From Monocercomonoides exilis (lineage: Eukaryota > Preaxostyla > Oxymonadida > Polymastigidae), in NCBI GenBank assembly GCA_001643675.2, contig LSRY02000053.1, forward strand, positions 220,001 to 282,500: a stretch of 62,500 nucleotides of DNA, given 5' to 3'. A model generated the notes under the pieces. The model made no database searches. It was not told the DNA's origin and worked only from the letters and a program-made list of their open reading frames with translations. Every line of letters begins with the position of its first letter. Positions within the stretch are counted from its first letter, which is position 1. Below, piece by piece: positions 31,598 to 41,797 of this stretch. The position numbers and the translations under genes are program-made.

Positions 31598-34332
31598 TTA
31601 CTTTCTTTTTCCACCTTTTCTCGTTTTCTTGTCCGAATCAGATTTTTTCGTTCCCCTATCTTTCCTGTTTCCACCTTTTTTCCCTCTTTTCTTATCTGCG
31701 TCATCTTCTGTGTTCTCCTCTTCATCTGTATTCTCTTCTTCGATCTCTTCCTCTTCTTCCTCTTCCTCTTCCTCTTCCTCTCTAAATCTCCATGAAGTGT
31801 TGGATGCCCTCTCCTTCTGCTTCTTCTCCTGCTTCTCCTGCTTCTTCTCCAAAACCACCGACTCTCCAACATCGACATCAAATTCTTCATGATAGAACTC
31901 CTCTGCATATTGCCTTCTCTTATCCCTCTCCTTATGCCTGTTCATACTCCTCCCTTTCGCCTCTAACGAGCTTGCCCCGACAATCTCCCTCTTCTGCTTC
32001 CCGTCTCTTCCCCCGCCTCTTCCCTTTCCCCCCAGCACCCCGCCATAGCTGTCCAGGTTCAGGCACTCCTGTATCTGCTCGTTGTCTCTTATCTGCAGAT
32101 GCAGCGTGTCCCCCAGCACCATCGCCAGGAAATCATACCTGATCAGCAGCATCCACGACGACAGCGTTATCTTCTGCGTCGGCCCAATCGCCACTGCTGT
32201 CTCTGGCGCTGCCCCGTTCTCCACCGTCTCCAGCACCTCTCTCAGCGTCCTCCTCTGCTCGGCTTTGTCCTTCTTCGATTTCTGCTTCGTCGACTCCCGC
32301 AGCAACGCACGCAGTGCACTCAGGATCCACACACAGATGTTCTTCTGCTGCGACTTCAGCAGCTTCTGCTGGGGAGACTTGCTGGCGCCTCTCATAGCGG
32401 GGCTGCGGTCAGACAGTGGATGTGCTGCAAACACAACAGGCGATGTGGGAGAGAGAACAGCAAAGGAAGGAGATGCAGATGAAGATACTTTTGAGTGAGT
32501 GGAGGTTGTGGAGACTGGAGTGTTCCTTTCCTCAGGTAACTCGTCTGAGTCTTCTTCTTTGTTGTCTTCATCATCATCTTCATCATTGTCATCATCATCT
32601 TCTTCTTCCTCCTCCTCCTCCTCATATCCTCCTTTCTTCTCCCCTCTCTTCGGTGATGCAGTCTCTGAGCTGGACAGCATCGTCGGTGTAGTTGACTTCC
32701 CAAACCCAGATGTCTTCACTTTTATCCCCGTGTCCACATCCACTTTTTCGTCTTCCTTCGCCACAATCTTCCCCACCGCGCTGATCTGGTCGTCCTTCTC
32801 GTAGAACAAGGCAACAAGCTTCGCCGCCGCGTTCCGCACGTCCATCGACGCGTCGCACAAATAGCGCGCGGAGATCTCAAAAGTGGACATGCGCATCTTC
32901 GGCTGCAGGATGTGCACGCCCAGCGACGACAGAATGAACGACATCACAGCAAGCGCTGCATGCACAACCACTGAACGCGGCGAGTTCTCGTTCTGCGTGG
33001 GAACTGCCAGTGTTACTGGAGATGAAGCACTGGAAGGGAGTGCGTAGTGGTGCACGGGGGAGGATGATGGTGGAGGAAGCGCTTTTTTCACTGATAAGCC
33101 GCCAGAAGAAGCAGATGATGAGGAGAAACGGTATGCGTCGAAGTCTTCGTCTTCTTCGGCTTTTTCTGCAAAAGTGGTGAAGAAAATGGGAGTGGAAGGG
33201 GAACTCGATGGGGGAGGGAACGCACTGGAGGAGTGGGGCTGTGTGGACGACTGAGTGATTGAGGCGCTCGGAAGAGAAGGAGAATTACCAGTCTGAGCAG
33301 GGAACGAAGCAGTTGGTGAAGAGATTCCGAGAGCCCTTGGTGCAGACAGCGATGCAGCAGCCATCGAAGTGATTGTGGCGTTGGGCTTGATGATGAAGGA
33401 CGGGGTAGATGTCTTCACATTGGGCGAAGATACGTCGGGTGAGATGGGAGTGTTGGATGCGGAGGGAGTTTCAGATCCCGCCTCTTTATCATCTTCATCG
33501 CTGTTCAATGGTAAAGTGCTCTGTTTTCTGTGTCGTCGTCTTTCTTTGCGCAGTTGCTGTTTCGTTGGTTCTGCGAATGCCTCTCCTTCTTGTTTGAGGC
33601 TTAATCTTTCTTCTTCCTCTTCGTTTTCTTTGTCGGATTCTTCACCTGATATTGGTCCAAATCCCCCAAGTTTTCCGTCGTCCCACGTTGACAAATTTTG
33701 AGACTCATCAGCAAGAGTCATAGAAAAATCAATGGTCTTGCAAAGCTTTGACATTCTTCTTGATAAAATCCTAATCAACAATTCGCAGATTTTATTGACA
33801 TGAGCCAAAGGATCACTTTGCGTAAATATCGCAATTGGTCCAAGAGACGATATGAATGCAGCAGTGACATCAAGTCTTGGATCTCTTTCCATTGATCTTG
33901 ACAATTCAAGAAGATCTGTTAAAGCAAAGTCCATCCTTTCTCCGATGGAGATCGAAAGTGCAATAAATGTCTGACAAGCTAAAACAGCTTCATCATTATC
34001 GCCACGCTTTATTGACTAATAAATGAAAAATTAATTTTTTTGAATAAAAAATTTCAAAATAACATAAAAAATTTCATCAAAATCATTAAAACCTGAATTA
34101 AATCGTTTATAATTGTTTCTAAATAAGAAGATAATAAATCCTCAGATAATCCATTCTGCTTTGCTAACGCTTTTAATTGACGTATTGCGGTCATTCGTTT
34201 CTCAGCACTTCTTGCAGATAAATTGTCAATAAACTCAGCTGAAGTGTCCTCTTCTTCTGATTCTTCCTCAACAACATTCTGCTTCTCATCATATTCATCT
34301 TGCCTATGAGACTTCTTTTTTGATTTCCCCAT
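31598..34332 (-). CDS. Interferon-related developmental regulator (IFRD) family protein
   Basis: Two exons, 34332-34093 and 34015-31598, with a 77-bp phase-0 intron (33 nt of coding context fit on both sides: NDLIQ joined to SIKRGDNDEAV). They encode 885 residues. The N-terminal armadillo-like IFRD region starts at LSARSAEKRMTAIRQLKALA. It continues through CQTFIALSISIGERMDFAL and GPIAIFTQSDPLAHVNKIC, is interrupted by a Ser/Pro-rich insert, then resumes at HAALAVMSFILSSLGVHIL and MDVRNAAAKLVALFYE. The C-terminal IFRD signature is at about 698-735 (SSWMLLIRYDFLAMVLGDTL, then HLQIRDNEQIQECLNL), followed by a basic stretch RHKERDKRRQYAEEF and an acidic/lysine tail. Known biology: mammalian IFRD2 binds idle ribosomes and blocks the mRNA channel; IFRD1 is linked to transcription and tRNA or ribosome stress. 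A ribosome-associated role here is inference. Confidence 0.85.
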
Positions 34333-34739
34333 GACAACAGTTAATAACCGAAATTATTACTTATTCATGTCAACCCTTAATTCTATTTTTGTGTTTGTTG
34401 AATAGTTGTATTATCGAAATATTTTAAAATATATAAAACCGACTTAAATATGAATGACTCATTGTTTGTTTGATCATCATTCTATAAGAATGATATCTAA
34501 AATCAGTTCATGTTGAATCTATTTTTCAAGACAAAAGATATATTTGTTAGAGTTGCGAATTAATTAACTGTGTTTGTTGTCATTTTCATTGTGTTTATGA
34601 AAGGTTCGAACTTTTTTAGATGTTATTTTTTTATTGTTATTGTTATTCGGCGAAAAAATGATCAAAAATCAAATGAAAGAAAAGTTTTATGATGTTCTTC
34701 AATCAACTGAATATTTAAACTGATTTTTCATATTTGTTA
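34333..34739. other. Intergenic, divergent
   Basis: Between the start of the IFRD gene (-) and the helical-family pseudogene (+). A short ATG-started stretch at about 34659-34720 could be a vestigial first exon of the pseudogene; the splice to the next block does not keep frame. Confidence 0.4.
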
Positions 34740-35998
34740 TTTAAAGAATTAATTTCGCAACCGAAGTGTTGTTCATTGGCTGAGCAGATTCAGAAAGTTG
34801 TTGAAATTAATGATTTGATGGATGAAATGAGTGAAAAAGAATTAATGTCAATTTGCTGTGGTAGAAGTTATGAATTTCTTTCCAAAGTGTTATTAGGTAT
34901 GAAATATCATTTGAAAACGTCATTCTTTTACTGGAGCATTTGGAGTATCACGAAGTACTGAGAGGGATATGGAATTTGTGCTTTGATAATTCTTCGTTGA
35001 GCAGAAGATATGAAAATATGATTGCTGATGAAGAGAAGAAGAAAGAAGCAAAGAATGAAAGGCTTTTTGCTGATCTTTGTGAATGTTATCTGATGATGAG
35101 GAATGATAATGTTTCAGAGGGAATAATTCCAATTTGCGTACGTTGTCTTTTAGAAGTTGCTTCGCACAAGGAGGAAAACGAGGAGGTGCAAAAAGAAGTT
35201 GAAATAGCTTTGCTAACTTTGAGTTATGTTGGTGAATTGTGTGTTTGGATATTTCTGTTTTCTTTTTGGTATTATTAAAATATCTAACTTGTGTTTAACA
35301 AGGATGTGTAGCAACAATAGTTTTTGAATAAAATCAAAGAAATCATCAAATATCATCAGGAGCATGGAAATCGTTCACAGATGGGGTTTCAATCTGCTTG
35401 GGAAATCTTTATGAACAGATTTTTCATCGATGGAAGTTTGAATCATTTTGAAAGAGAAGCAACAAGAGAATTGAAAGGGATATCGAGATGTGTGGATTGG
35501 AAGAGAAAGGGAAAAATGGAAATAAAAAATGCGTGTGTAACAAAAAGGTGGTTAATGGATGTTTTGATATTTATAATATATGGTGTCTTTTTGGTAAATG
35601 GAAGCATCACGAGATTGTGCAAGGCAACAAGGGAATATTGCAGAGAAATACGCACTTAATGCATTGAACTTTTTCAGATTATGATAAATATCTGAGAAGA
35701 GCTTTTTGATAATTTATAGAAATGGAGCACAATTGGTTTTTTTTTGTGGAGGAAGTTAATCGAGCCACGATGGAAAGGAGATAGAACGAAAAATATATTG
35801 CATTTCTTTTCCATTCTTTCTGGAAAATTGAATGAAAGAAGAGGTGATGAAAGAAAAGGAAATTGTGAAGAAGAAAACGATAAAGAAAACGATGAACAAA
35901 ATGATGAAATGAAATTGAAGAATGGGGAAAGAGATGTTTACGATTCATTTGAGGAAGAAGGATATGAAGATAAAATTTTACGCTTTTATGAAACATAA
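34740..35998 (+). pseudogene. Decayed copy of the helical repeat family
   Basis: Homologous to the minus-strand gene at 29636-31022 along its whole length. Matching blocks in order are: NDLMDEMSEKEL; after a frame change near 34900-34915, ENVILLLEHLEYHEVL; KKEAKNERLFADLCECYL; EVQKEVEIALLTLSYVGEL; an intron-like gap (GTTTGG...AATAG, about 35240-35321); KIKEIIKYHQEHG...FQSAWE; EREATRELKGISRCVDWKRK. A stop at 35657-35659 and further stops to about 35720 follow, then the C-terminal part resumes at about 35744 (NILHFFSILSGKLNERRGD, then FEEEGYEDKI). At least one frameshift and several stops mean it cannot give a full product. Orientation is opposite to the intact copy, with the IFRD gene between them. 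Confidence 0.75.
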
Positions 35999-36538
35999 AT
36001 TTTTGATGAAAATCTTGTGTTCTTGATCAGAAATCCTTTCAAACATTTGGTGAATATTTAATGTTGAAGATAGGATCATTGTGATTTTTTTGGAACAATA
36101 AAAGTGAAATATCATTATTTTGTGCAATTGTTTATGATTTTGTAAAAGTTGTTTCTGATGCTTTGAATGAAATTTGTCAAATTGGGTTGAATTTCAATGA
36201 TTCTTCACAAATTTTCTTCAGTTGTTGTTTCTTATTTTCCACCAATATCTGGGAGAAATTTGAAAATGAATCTTACAATGAAATTTTAAAAGTATTATTT
36301 TTTTGTTTAAGTTGAATAATTCAATTTGTTTATTCTATTCAGATTTTTCATTTTCAGGTTTTTTTTTCTGTAATTTTCTTTTTTGAAATTTTCTTTTATT
36401 GAATAAAAAATTGTTTTTATAACAATTTTTCTTGTGATGGAACAAAAATGATCGTTTTCTTTATTATTAATATTAAGGTTTTTTGTTTTGCGAGGAATAA
36501 TAAGATCAAACTGTGATAGAATTAATCTTTGATAATCT
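35999..36538. promoter_or_regulatory. HSP90 upstream region
   Basis: 540 bp of AT-rich non-coding sequence upstream of HSP90. A TTC/GAA-type heat-shock element array is not obvious by eye. There is an ATTATTAATATTAAGG stretch near 36461, but no element can be claimed. Confidence 0.35.
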
Positions 36539-38752
36539 ATGTCGACTGAAGAAAAACCTGAAGTTCCAGTTGATGCCAAGAACTACAAGTTCCGTGCAGA
36601 GATCAACCAGTTGTTGAGCTTGATCATCAACACATTCTATTCAAATAAGGATATTTTCCTTCGGGAACTTATTTCAAATGCATCTGATGCTTTGGATAAA
36701 GTTCGTTATCAGAGCCTCACAGATAAATCATTGTTGGAAGAGGAACCAAGATTTGAAATCCGTCTTATTCCGGATAAGGTCAACAAAGTCCTTCACATTT
36801 GCGATACTGGTATTGGTATGACCGAATCTGATCTCGTCAACAATTTGGGTACAATTGCAAGCTCTGGAACAAAGGCATTCATGGAAGCCATCCAAGCTGG
36901 TGCAGATGTGTCTATGATCGGACAGTTTGGTGTCGGTTTCTACTCAGCATATCTTGTTGCACAGAATGTGATGGTGACAACAAAACATCACGATGATGTC
37001 CAACTTGTTTGGGAAAGTGCTGCTGGTGATTCATTCTCAATTCGCGAAGACAAAGAAGGAGAAAGAATTCCTCGTGGAACTCGTATCTCTCTTTTCTTGA
37101 AAGATGATATGTTGGACTACTTGGAAGAAAGAAAATTGAAGGAGCTTGTCAAGAAACACTCAGAATTTATTGCATATCCAATTTCACTCCAAGTCGAAAA
37201 GACAGTGGAAAAAGAAGTCGAAGAAGAAGAGGAGGAGGAAGAGAAGAAAGAAGAGGAAAAGAAGGAAGGTGAGGAAGAAAAGAAAGAAGGAGAGGAGAAA
37301 AAGGAAGGAGAAGAAGAGAAGAAAGAAGGCGAGGAAGAAAAGAAAGACGATGAAGAACCAAAAGTTGAAGAAGAGCAAAAGCCAAAGGAAAAGAAAACAA
37401 GAAAGATCAAGGAGGTTGTTCATGAATATGAACAAATCAACAAGATGAAAGCAATTTGGATGCGCAAGCCAGAGGAAATCACAAAAGAAGAATATGCAGC
37501 ATTCTATAAGAGCATCTCAAACGATTGGGAAGATCATCTTGCTGTCAAGCATTTCTTCTTCGAAGGATCATTGGAATTCCGCGCTGTTCTCTTCACTCCA
37601 CGTCGTGCTCCATTTGATATGTTCGAAACAAAGAAGAAGAATACAAACATCAAGTTGTATGTGCGCCGTGTCTTGATTATGGAGAACTGCGATGATTTGA
37701 TTCCTGAATATCTTGGCTTTATTCGTGGTGTCGTTGATTCAGAAGATCTTCCATTGAACATTTCTCGTGAAACACTCCAACAAAACAAGATCATGAAAGT
37801 AATCAAGAAAAACATTGTCAAGAAATGCATTGAAATGTTCAATGATATTGCTGAGAACAAGGAAGATTATCAGAAATTCTATGAAGCCTTCTCCAAGAAC
37901 ATTAAATTGGGTATTCACGAAGACGCTGACAACAGAGCTAAATTGGCTGAATTGCTGAGATACTGCTCAACAAAATCTCCTGATGAGCTTATTTCATTGA
38001 AAGACTATGTTGCAAGAATGAAGCCAGAGCAGAAGAACATTTACTACATCACAGGAGAATCAAAGGAAGCTGTCCGCGATTCCCCATTCTTGGAGAGATT
38101 GAAGAGAAAAGACTTGGAAGTTTTGTTCATGGTTGATCCAATTGATGAGTACTCAGTTCAACAACTAAAGGACTACGAAGGAAAGAAACTTGTTTGCGTT
38201 ACAAAAGAAGGATTGGAAATTGAAGAGACCGAAGAAGAGAAAAAGAGAAGAGAGGAAATGGCAGCTGCCAACGAAAACTTGTGCAAAGTTATGAAGGACA
38301 TCCTTGGAGAAAAAGTCGAGAAAGTCACAATTTCCTCACGTGTTGTTGATTCACCATGTGTTCTTGTGACCAACGAATACGGCTGGTCTGCTAACATGGA
38401 AAGAATCATGAAGGCTCAAGCATTGCGTGATGCTTCTTCATTCTCATACATGGCATCAAAGAAAATCATGGAAATCAATCCAGATCATCCAATTATGGCT
38501 GAATTGAGAAAGAAATGCGACAATCCAGCAGATGCCACATTGAAGGATCTTGTTATGATGCTTTATGAGACTGCATTGCTTCAATCTGGATTTTCACTTG
38601 AAGACTCATCATCATTTGCCTCTCGCATTCACAGAATGATAAAGCTTGGTCTTTCAATTGATGATACAAGCGATTCATCAGATGCATCTGACCTTCCACC
38701 GTTGGAAGCTGATGCTTCTGCTGAGCCAGGAGAAATGGAACAAGTTGACTAG
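36539..38752 (+). CDS. HSP90: Cytosolic heat shock protein HSP90
   Basis: An intronless 737-residue HSP90, an ATP-dependent chaperone for kinases and other clients. The GHKL ATPase domain has E43 and N47 in [19 protein letters not shown], the lid [11 protein letters not shown], and [15 protein letters not shown] charged Glu/Lys linker spans about 219-290. The middle domain carries the catalytic arginine R410 in [10 protein letters not shown]. The C-terminal dimerisation domain includes [15 protein letters not shown] and ends in MEQVD, a variant of the MEEVD motif that docks TPR co-chaperones. No signal peptide and no KDEL, so cytosolic or nuclear. The coding region is less AT-rich than its surroundings and has regular codon use, as expected for a highly expressed gene. 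The start at ATG 36539 is secure because the conserved N-terminus ([14 protein letters not shown]) follows at once. Confidence 0.98.
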   Translation: MSTEEKPEVPVDAKNYKFRAEINQLLSLIINTFYSNKDIFLRELISNASDALDKVRYQSLTDKSLLEEEPRFEIRLIPDKVNKVLHICDTGIGMTESDLVNNLGTIASSGTKAFMEAIQAGADVSMIGQFGVGFYSAYLVAQNVMVTTKHHDDVQLVWESAAGDSFSIREDKEGERIPRGTRISLFLKDDMLDYLEERKLKELVKKHSEFIAYPISLQVEKTVEKEVEEEEEEEEKKEEEKKEGEEEKKEGEEKKEGEEEKKEGEEEKKDDEEPKVEEEQKPKEKKTRKIKEVVHEYEQINKMKAIWMRKPEEITKEEYAAFYKSISNDWEDHLAVKHFFFEGSLEFRAVLFTPRRAPFDMFETKKKNTNIKLYVRRVLIMENCDDLIPEYLGFIRGVVDSEDLPLNISRETLQQNKIMKVIKKNIVKKCIEMFNDIAENKEDYQKFYEAFSKNIKLGIHEDADNRAKLAELLRYCSTKSPDELISLKDYVARMKPEQKNIYYITGESKEAVRDSPFLERLKRKDLEVLFMVDPIDEYSVQQLKDYEGKKLVCVTKEGLEIEETEEEKKRREEMAAANENLCKVMKDILGEKVEKVTISSRVVDSPCVLVTNEYGWSANMERIMKAQALRDASSFSYMASKKIMEINPDHPIMAELRKKCDNPADATLKDLVMMLYETALLQSGFSLEDSSSFASRIHRMIKLGLSIDDTSDSSDASDLPPLEADASAEPGEMEQVD

Positions 38753-41700
38753 ATTATCTAAAGTTTTTTTATTATATATATGATTATTGGTTTATAATAA
38801 TTGAAACTAATTTTTTTGTTAAGAGATTTATTCTTCACATAAGTTTCTCTCTCATTTCATTAACATTCGCAATGAAACATTTGAGAAGCAATAATCGCTT
38901 TTTTGAAATTAATTAGGGTGATTTATAAACCCGAACATTTTTATAAACCCGGTTATTTTTTTTTGTTCATTGAAACAGAATAAATACAACATAAAAATAC
39001 AAAAAGCAAACTTCTATATGTTTATTTTCTATTTTATGGTAGTACAAAAATTTTTTTGTTTCAATTTTAGTCTTTGATGAAGATCTGAGGAATTTTTAAT
39101 TTATTTTTGATCATTTGTTTTGCTCATTTTTAAGCAACTCTCTTTTTTTGTTTATTTTCAATTACAAGGTCATAAAACAAACATAATGAAGTTTTATTAT
39201 TCAAAATATTTTTTGCTTTTTCTTATTTTTTCTATTGTTTTTCTCATTTCATCATTTTTGACAAAAAATCAGAAAATATGAAAATTTCCGAGCTAATATT
39301 TTATTAAAAGAATTAGTTATTACGATGTCACGTAAAAAAGATGATAATGTGTTGGTATTCTTAATAATTAGTCATTTTACGTTTTGTTTAATATGAAATA
39401 AGCATGTTTATCATTTGAAAAAATTGATGTGTGTAATGAAAACAACAACATTTCACAAAATTCTAACATGGTGAATGCTTTGTGCAAATATTTTTCTTTT
39501 CATGTACATTACTTAAAATATCGAAAAAATATTGTGTCGATCATAATTTTCATTTTTTCACACTTTTTGTCAAAAATGATGAAATGAAAAAAACAACAGA
39601 AAAAATTGATAAAAAGATAAAACATATCCAAAAATAATACTTCGTTATGTATGTTTTATGACATTATACCTAAAAATTGACAGAAAAAGAGAGTTGGTTA
39701 AAAACAAGCAAAACAAATGATCAAAAATAAATTAAAAATTCCTTTGATCTTCATCAAAAACAAAAATTGAAACAAAAAAATTTTTGAACTACCATTAAAT
39801 AGTAAAATAAACGTGTAAAAGTTTGCTTTTTGTATTTTTATGTTGTATTTATTCTGTTTCAATGAACAAAAAAAAATAACCGGGTTTATAAAAATGTTCG
39901 GGTTTATAAATCACCCTAATCAAAAACAATTCAAATTGAAAAGTTCAAATGATTGGAAAATATATATTTCATTATTTGTTTTTGATGAATACATATTCAT
40001 TATGAATTTATTTGAAGTATTTAATAATTGTGTTATTGTTTTTGAAAAAACGCTACAGTTCAATTTCATGTTCAAATTGAACACCACTTTTTTTTAACTG
40101 TTTTATCAACAAATCCATTTAATTTCACTGTGTTGATCAATCAAAAACAAATAAACATAGATGATACGAAATTATTTGTGCTCGTAAAATTTGATGGATT
40201 TGTTGTGAAGACTGTTGGGAATAAAAAAAAATCTTATTAATGTTCCGATTGCATTGGCTTTGCCAACCTCTGAGAAGAAGAGAAAGAAGAAGAGGAGGAG
40301 GAGGAGGAGGAGCATGATGATGATAATGACACGATAATGTTGATAATAATGATATTAATGTAAATGAGGACGAGGATGATGAAGATGATTGTGGAGTGTG
40401 TGATTGAAGATTTATTGGTACACACACCAAAACAAGAACAGCAGTGCAGATGAAAGAAGAAAACAATCGCAAATAGCTGTGGACTCAAGGAATTGATGTG
40501 CAACTGCCAATGAGAAGCAACACGATGAAAAATGTTGTTTCTTTCTGTTTCCTCTTTCCTCTTCTCAGCAGCTCAATCACAAATGGAATGACTTTAATTT
40601 TCTATTGTTCTCAGGATAAACATTCCCTTTGCACCATTTCTGAGCAGCATATGATGGTGAAGAAGATTGCGCAAGAAGGATGATGATATTTGAGATGTGT
40701 TTGATGATGAAGAAGAAGAAATCCTTTTCCTTTCCTTCATATCTTAGCTACCTCTGAGAATAAGTTGATGAGCGAACGTGAATCCATTTCCTCTTCCAAA
40801 ATGTTGAAGATGAATGATAATCCATAAAAATAGAATATGATAAACTTGTTTCAATTACATCTTCCATTCTTTACTTTCACCATCATTGTAGTTTGTTCTC
40901 CTCTTCAATAGCATTCCAATCAAAAAATAGCCTTCAACCTGATTATTCCTCCTCATTTTCCTTTTCAATCTCTTTATCCAAAAGAAATTCTTCCAGTATG
41001 TAGAAATCCATCAGACATTTCTCGAATAACTTCCAAAATCATATCATTTGAAAAAATTAAATAACAAATTCATTTTTTAATGAAAATATTCGAATAAAAC
41101 AGAGTTTGTCTCATACCAATTGAAAATTGCATCCCTTCCTGCATCTACTTTGCTTCAATATTTATGTCCATTTTCGCTCATTCCACATTTTGGTCTTTTT
41201 CTCTTGAACTGAAATTCCATCTCTTTCTGCAAAAAATCACCTCAAAAACCCAACCAAAATGCTCGTATAACCTTGTTTCATGCATCCCATCCCTTTTGCC
41301 AAAAGTGTTCATTTCAGCCAATCGAGGCAAAAACAATCATTTCTTTCAAAACATCGAAAATCTCTTCAAATAAAAATATCACAAAAATTCCACCAAAAGA
41401 CATACATTTATATGTGGTGCAGAATCGCAAAACTTCCATCGCTCGCACCTCTTCCATTCATCTGTTTTCCTCAGTCTTTACATCATTCATTTCTTTCCCA
41501 GATGCCATTTCTCACGAAAATACAGGCAACATAAATATATGCTCCAAATCATATGTTGTTCCATCTCAGAGGCAGACATCGCTGGATGGAGAATGATGGC
41601 TGAAATATCATAAAATCAACAAAAATGGATGAATCATTCACTATTATTCTTTGGATCAAAAATGAAATATGAAAACATCAAATGAAAATATTTATCATGA

Positions 41701-41797
41701 AAAATAAAATGATTTTCATTTAAAGTTGAAGTAATTTTTGATAACGAACCCATATTAGTTTGCAATAGAGAAAAGAAAAGTAATTTTTTAGAGAGGC
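38753..41797. other. Intergenic region containing a foldback element
   Basis: Three kilobases between HSP90 and beta-helix receptor B. The foldback element occupies 38916-39916. The segment 40240-41600 is less AT-rich than the flanks and has fragmentary coding-like pieces. An acidic purine run lies at 40270-40310, and a minus-strand 31-codon stretch at about 41038-40946 reads FEKCLMDFYILEEFLLDKEI. None can be assembled into a gene. I regard these as possible relics. Confidence 0.4.
38916..39916. mobile_element. 1.0-kb foldback/MITE-like element with TA target duplication
   Basis: The two ends are inverted copies. GGGTGATTTATAAACCCGAA at 38916 is mirrored by its reverse complement ending at 39916. 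The match continues inward for roughly 380 bp per arm at about 90% by eye, including CATTGAAACAGAATAAATAC and GAATTTTTAATTTATTTTTG. The loop between the arms, about 39300-39530, is unrelated. TA dinucleotides flank both ends (38914-38915 and 39917-39918), as for Tc1/mariner-type insertions. No transposase frame is present, so it is non-autonomous. Identity of the mobilising family is inference from the TA duplication. Confidence 0.85.

Noticed and set aside
34610-34626. GGTTCGAAC-like tRNA B-box
   Set aside because: No A-box at a suitable distance and no acceptor stem can be folded around it.
39840-40097. Open frame at the right arm of the foldback element
   Set aside because: It starts inside the repeat arm and runs into flanking sequence, with no transposase-like motif.
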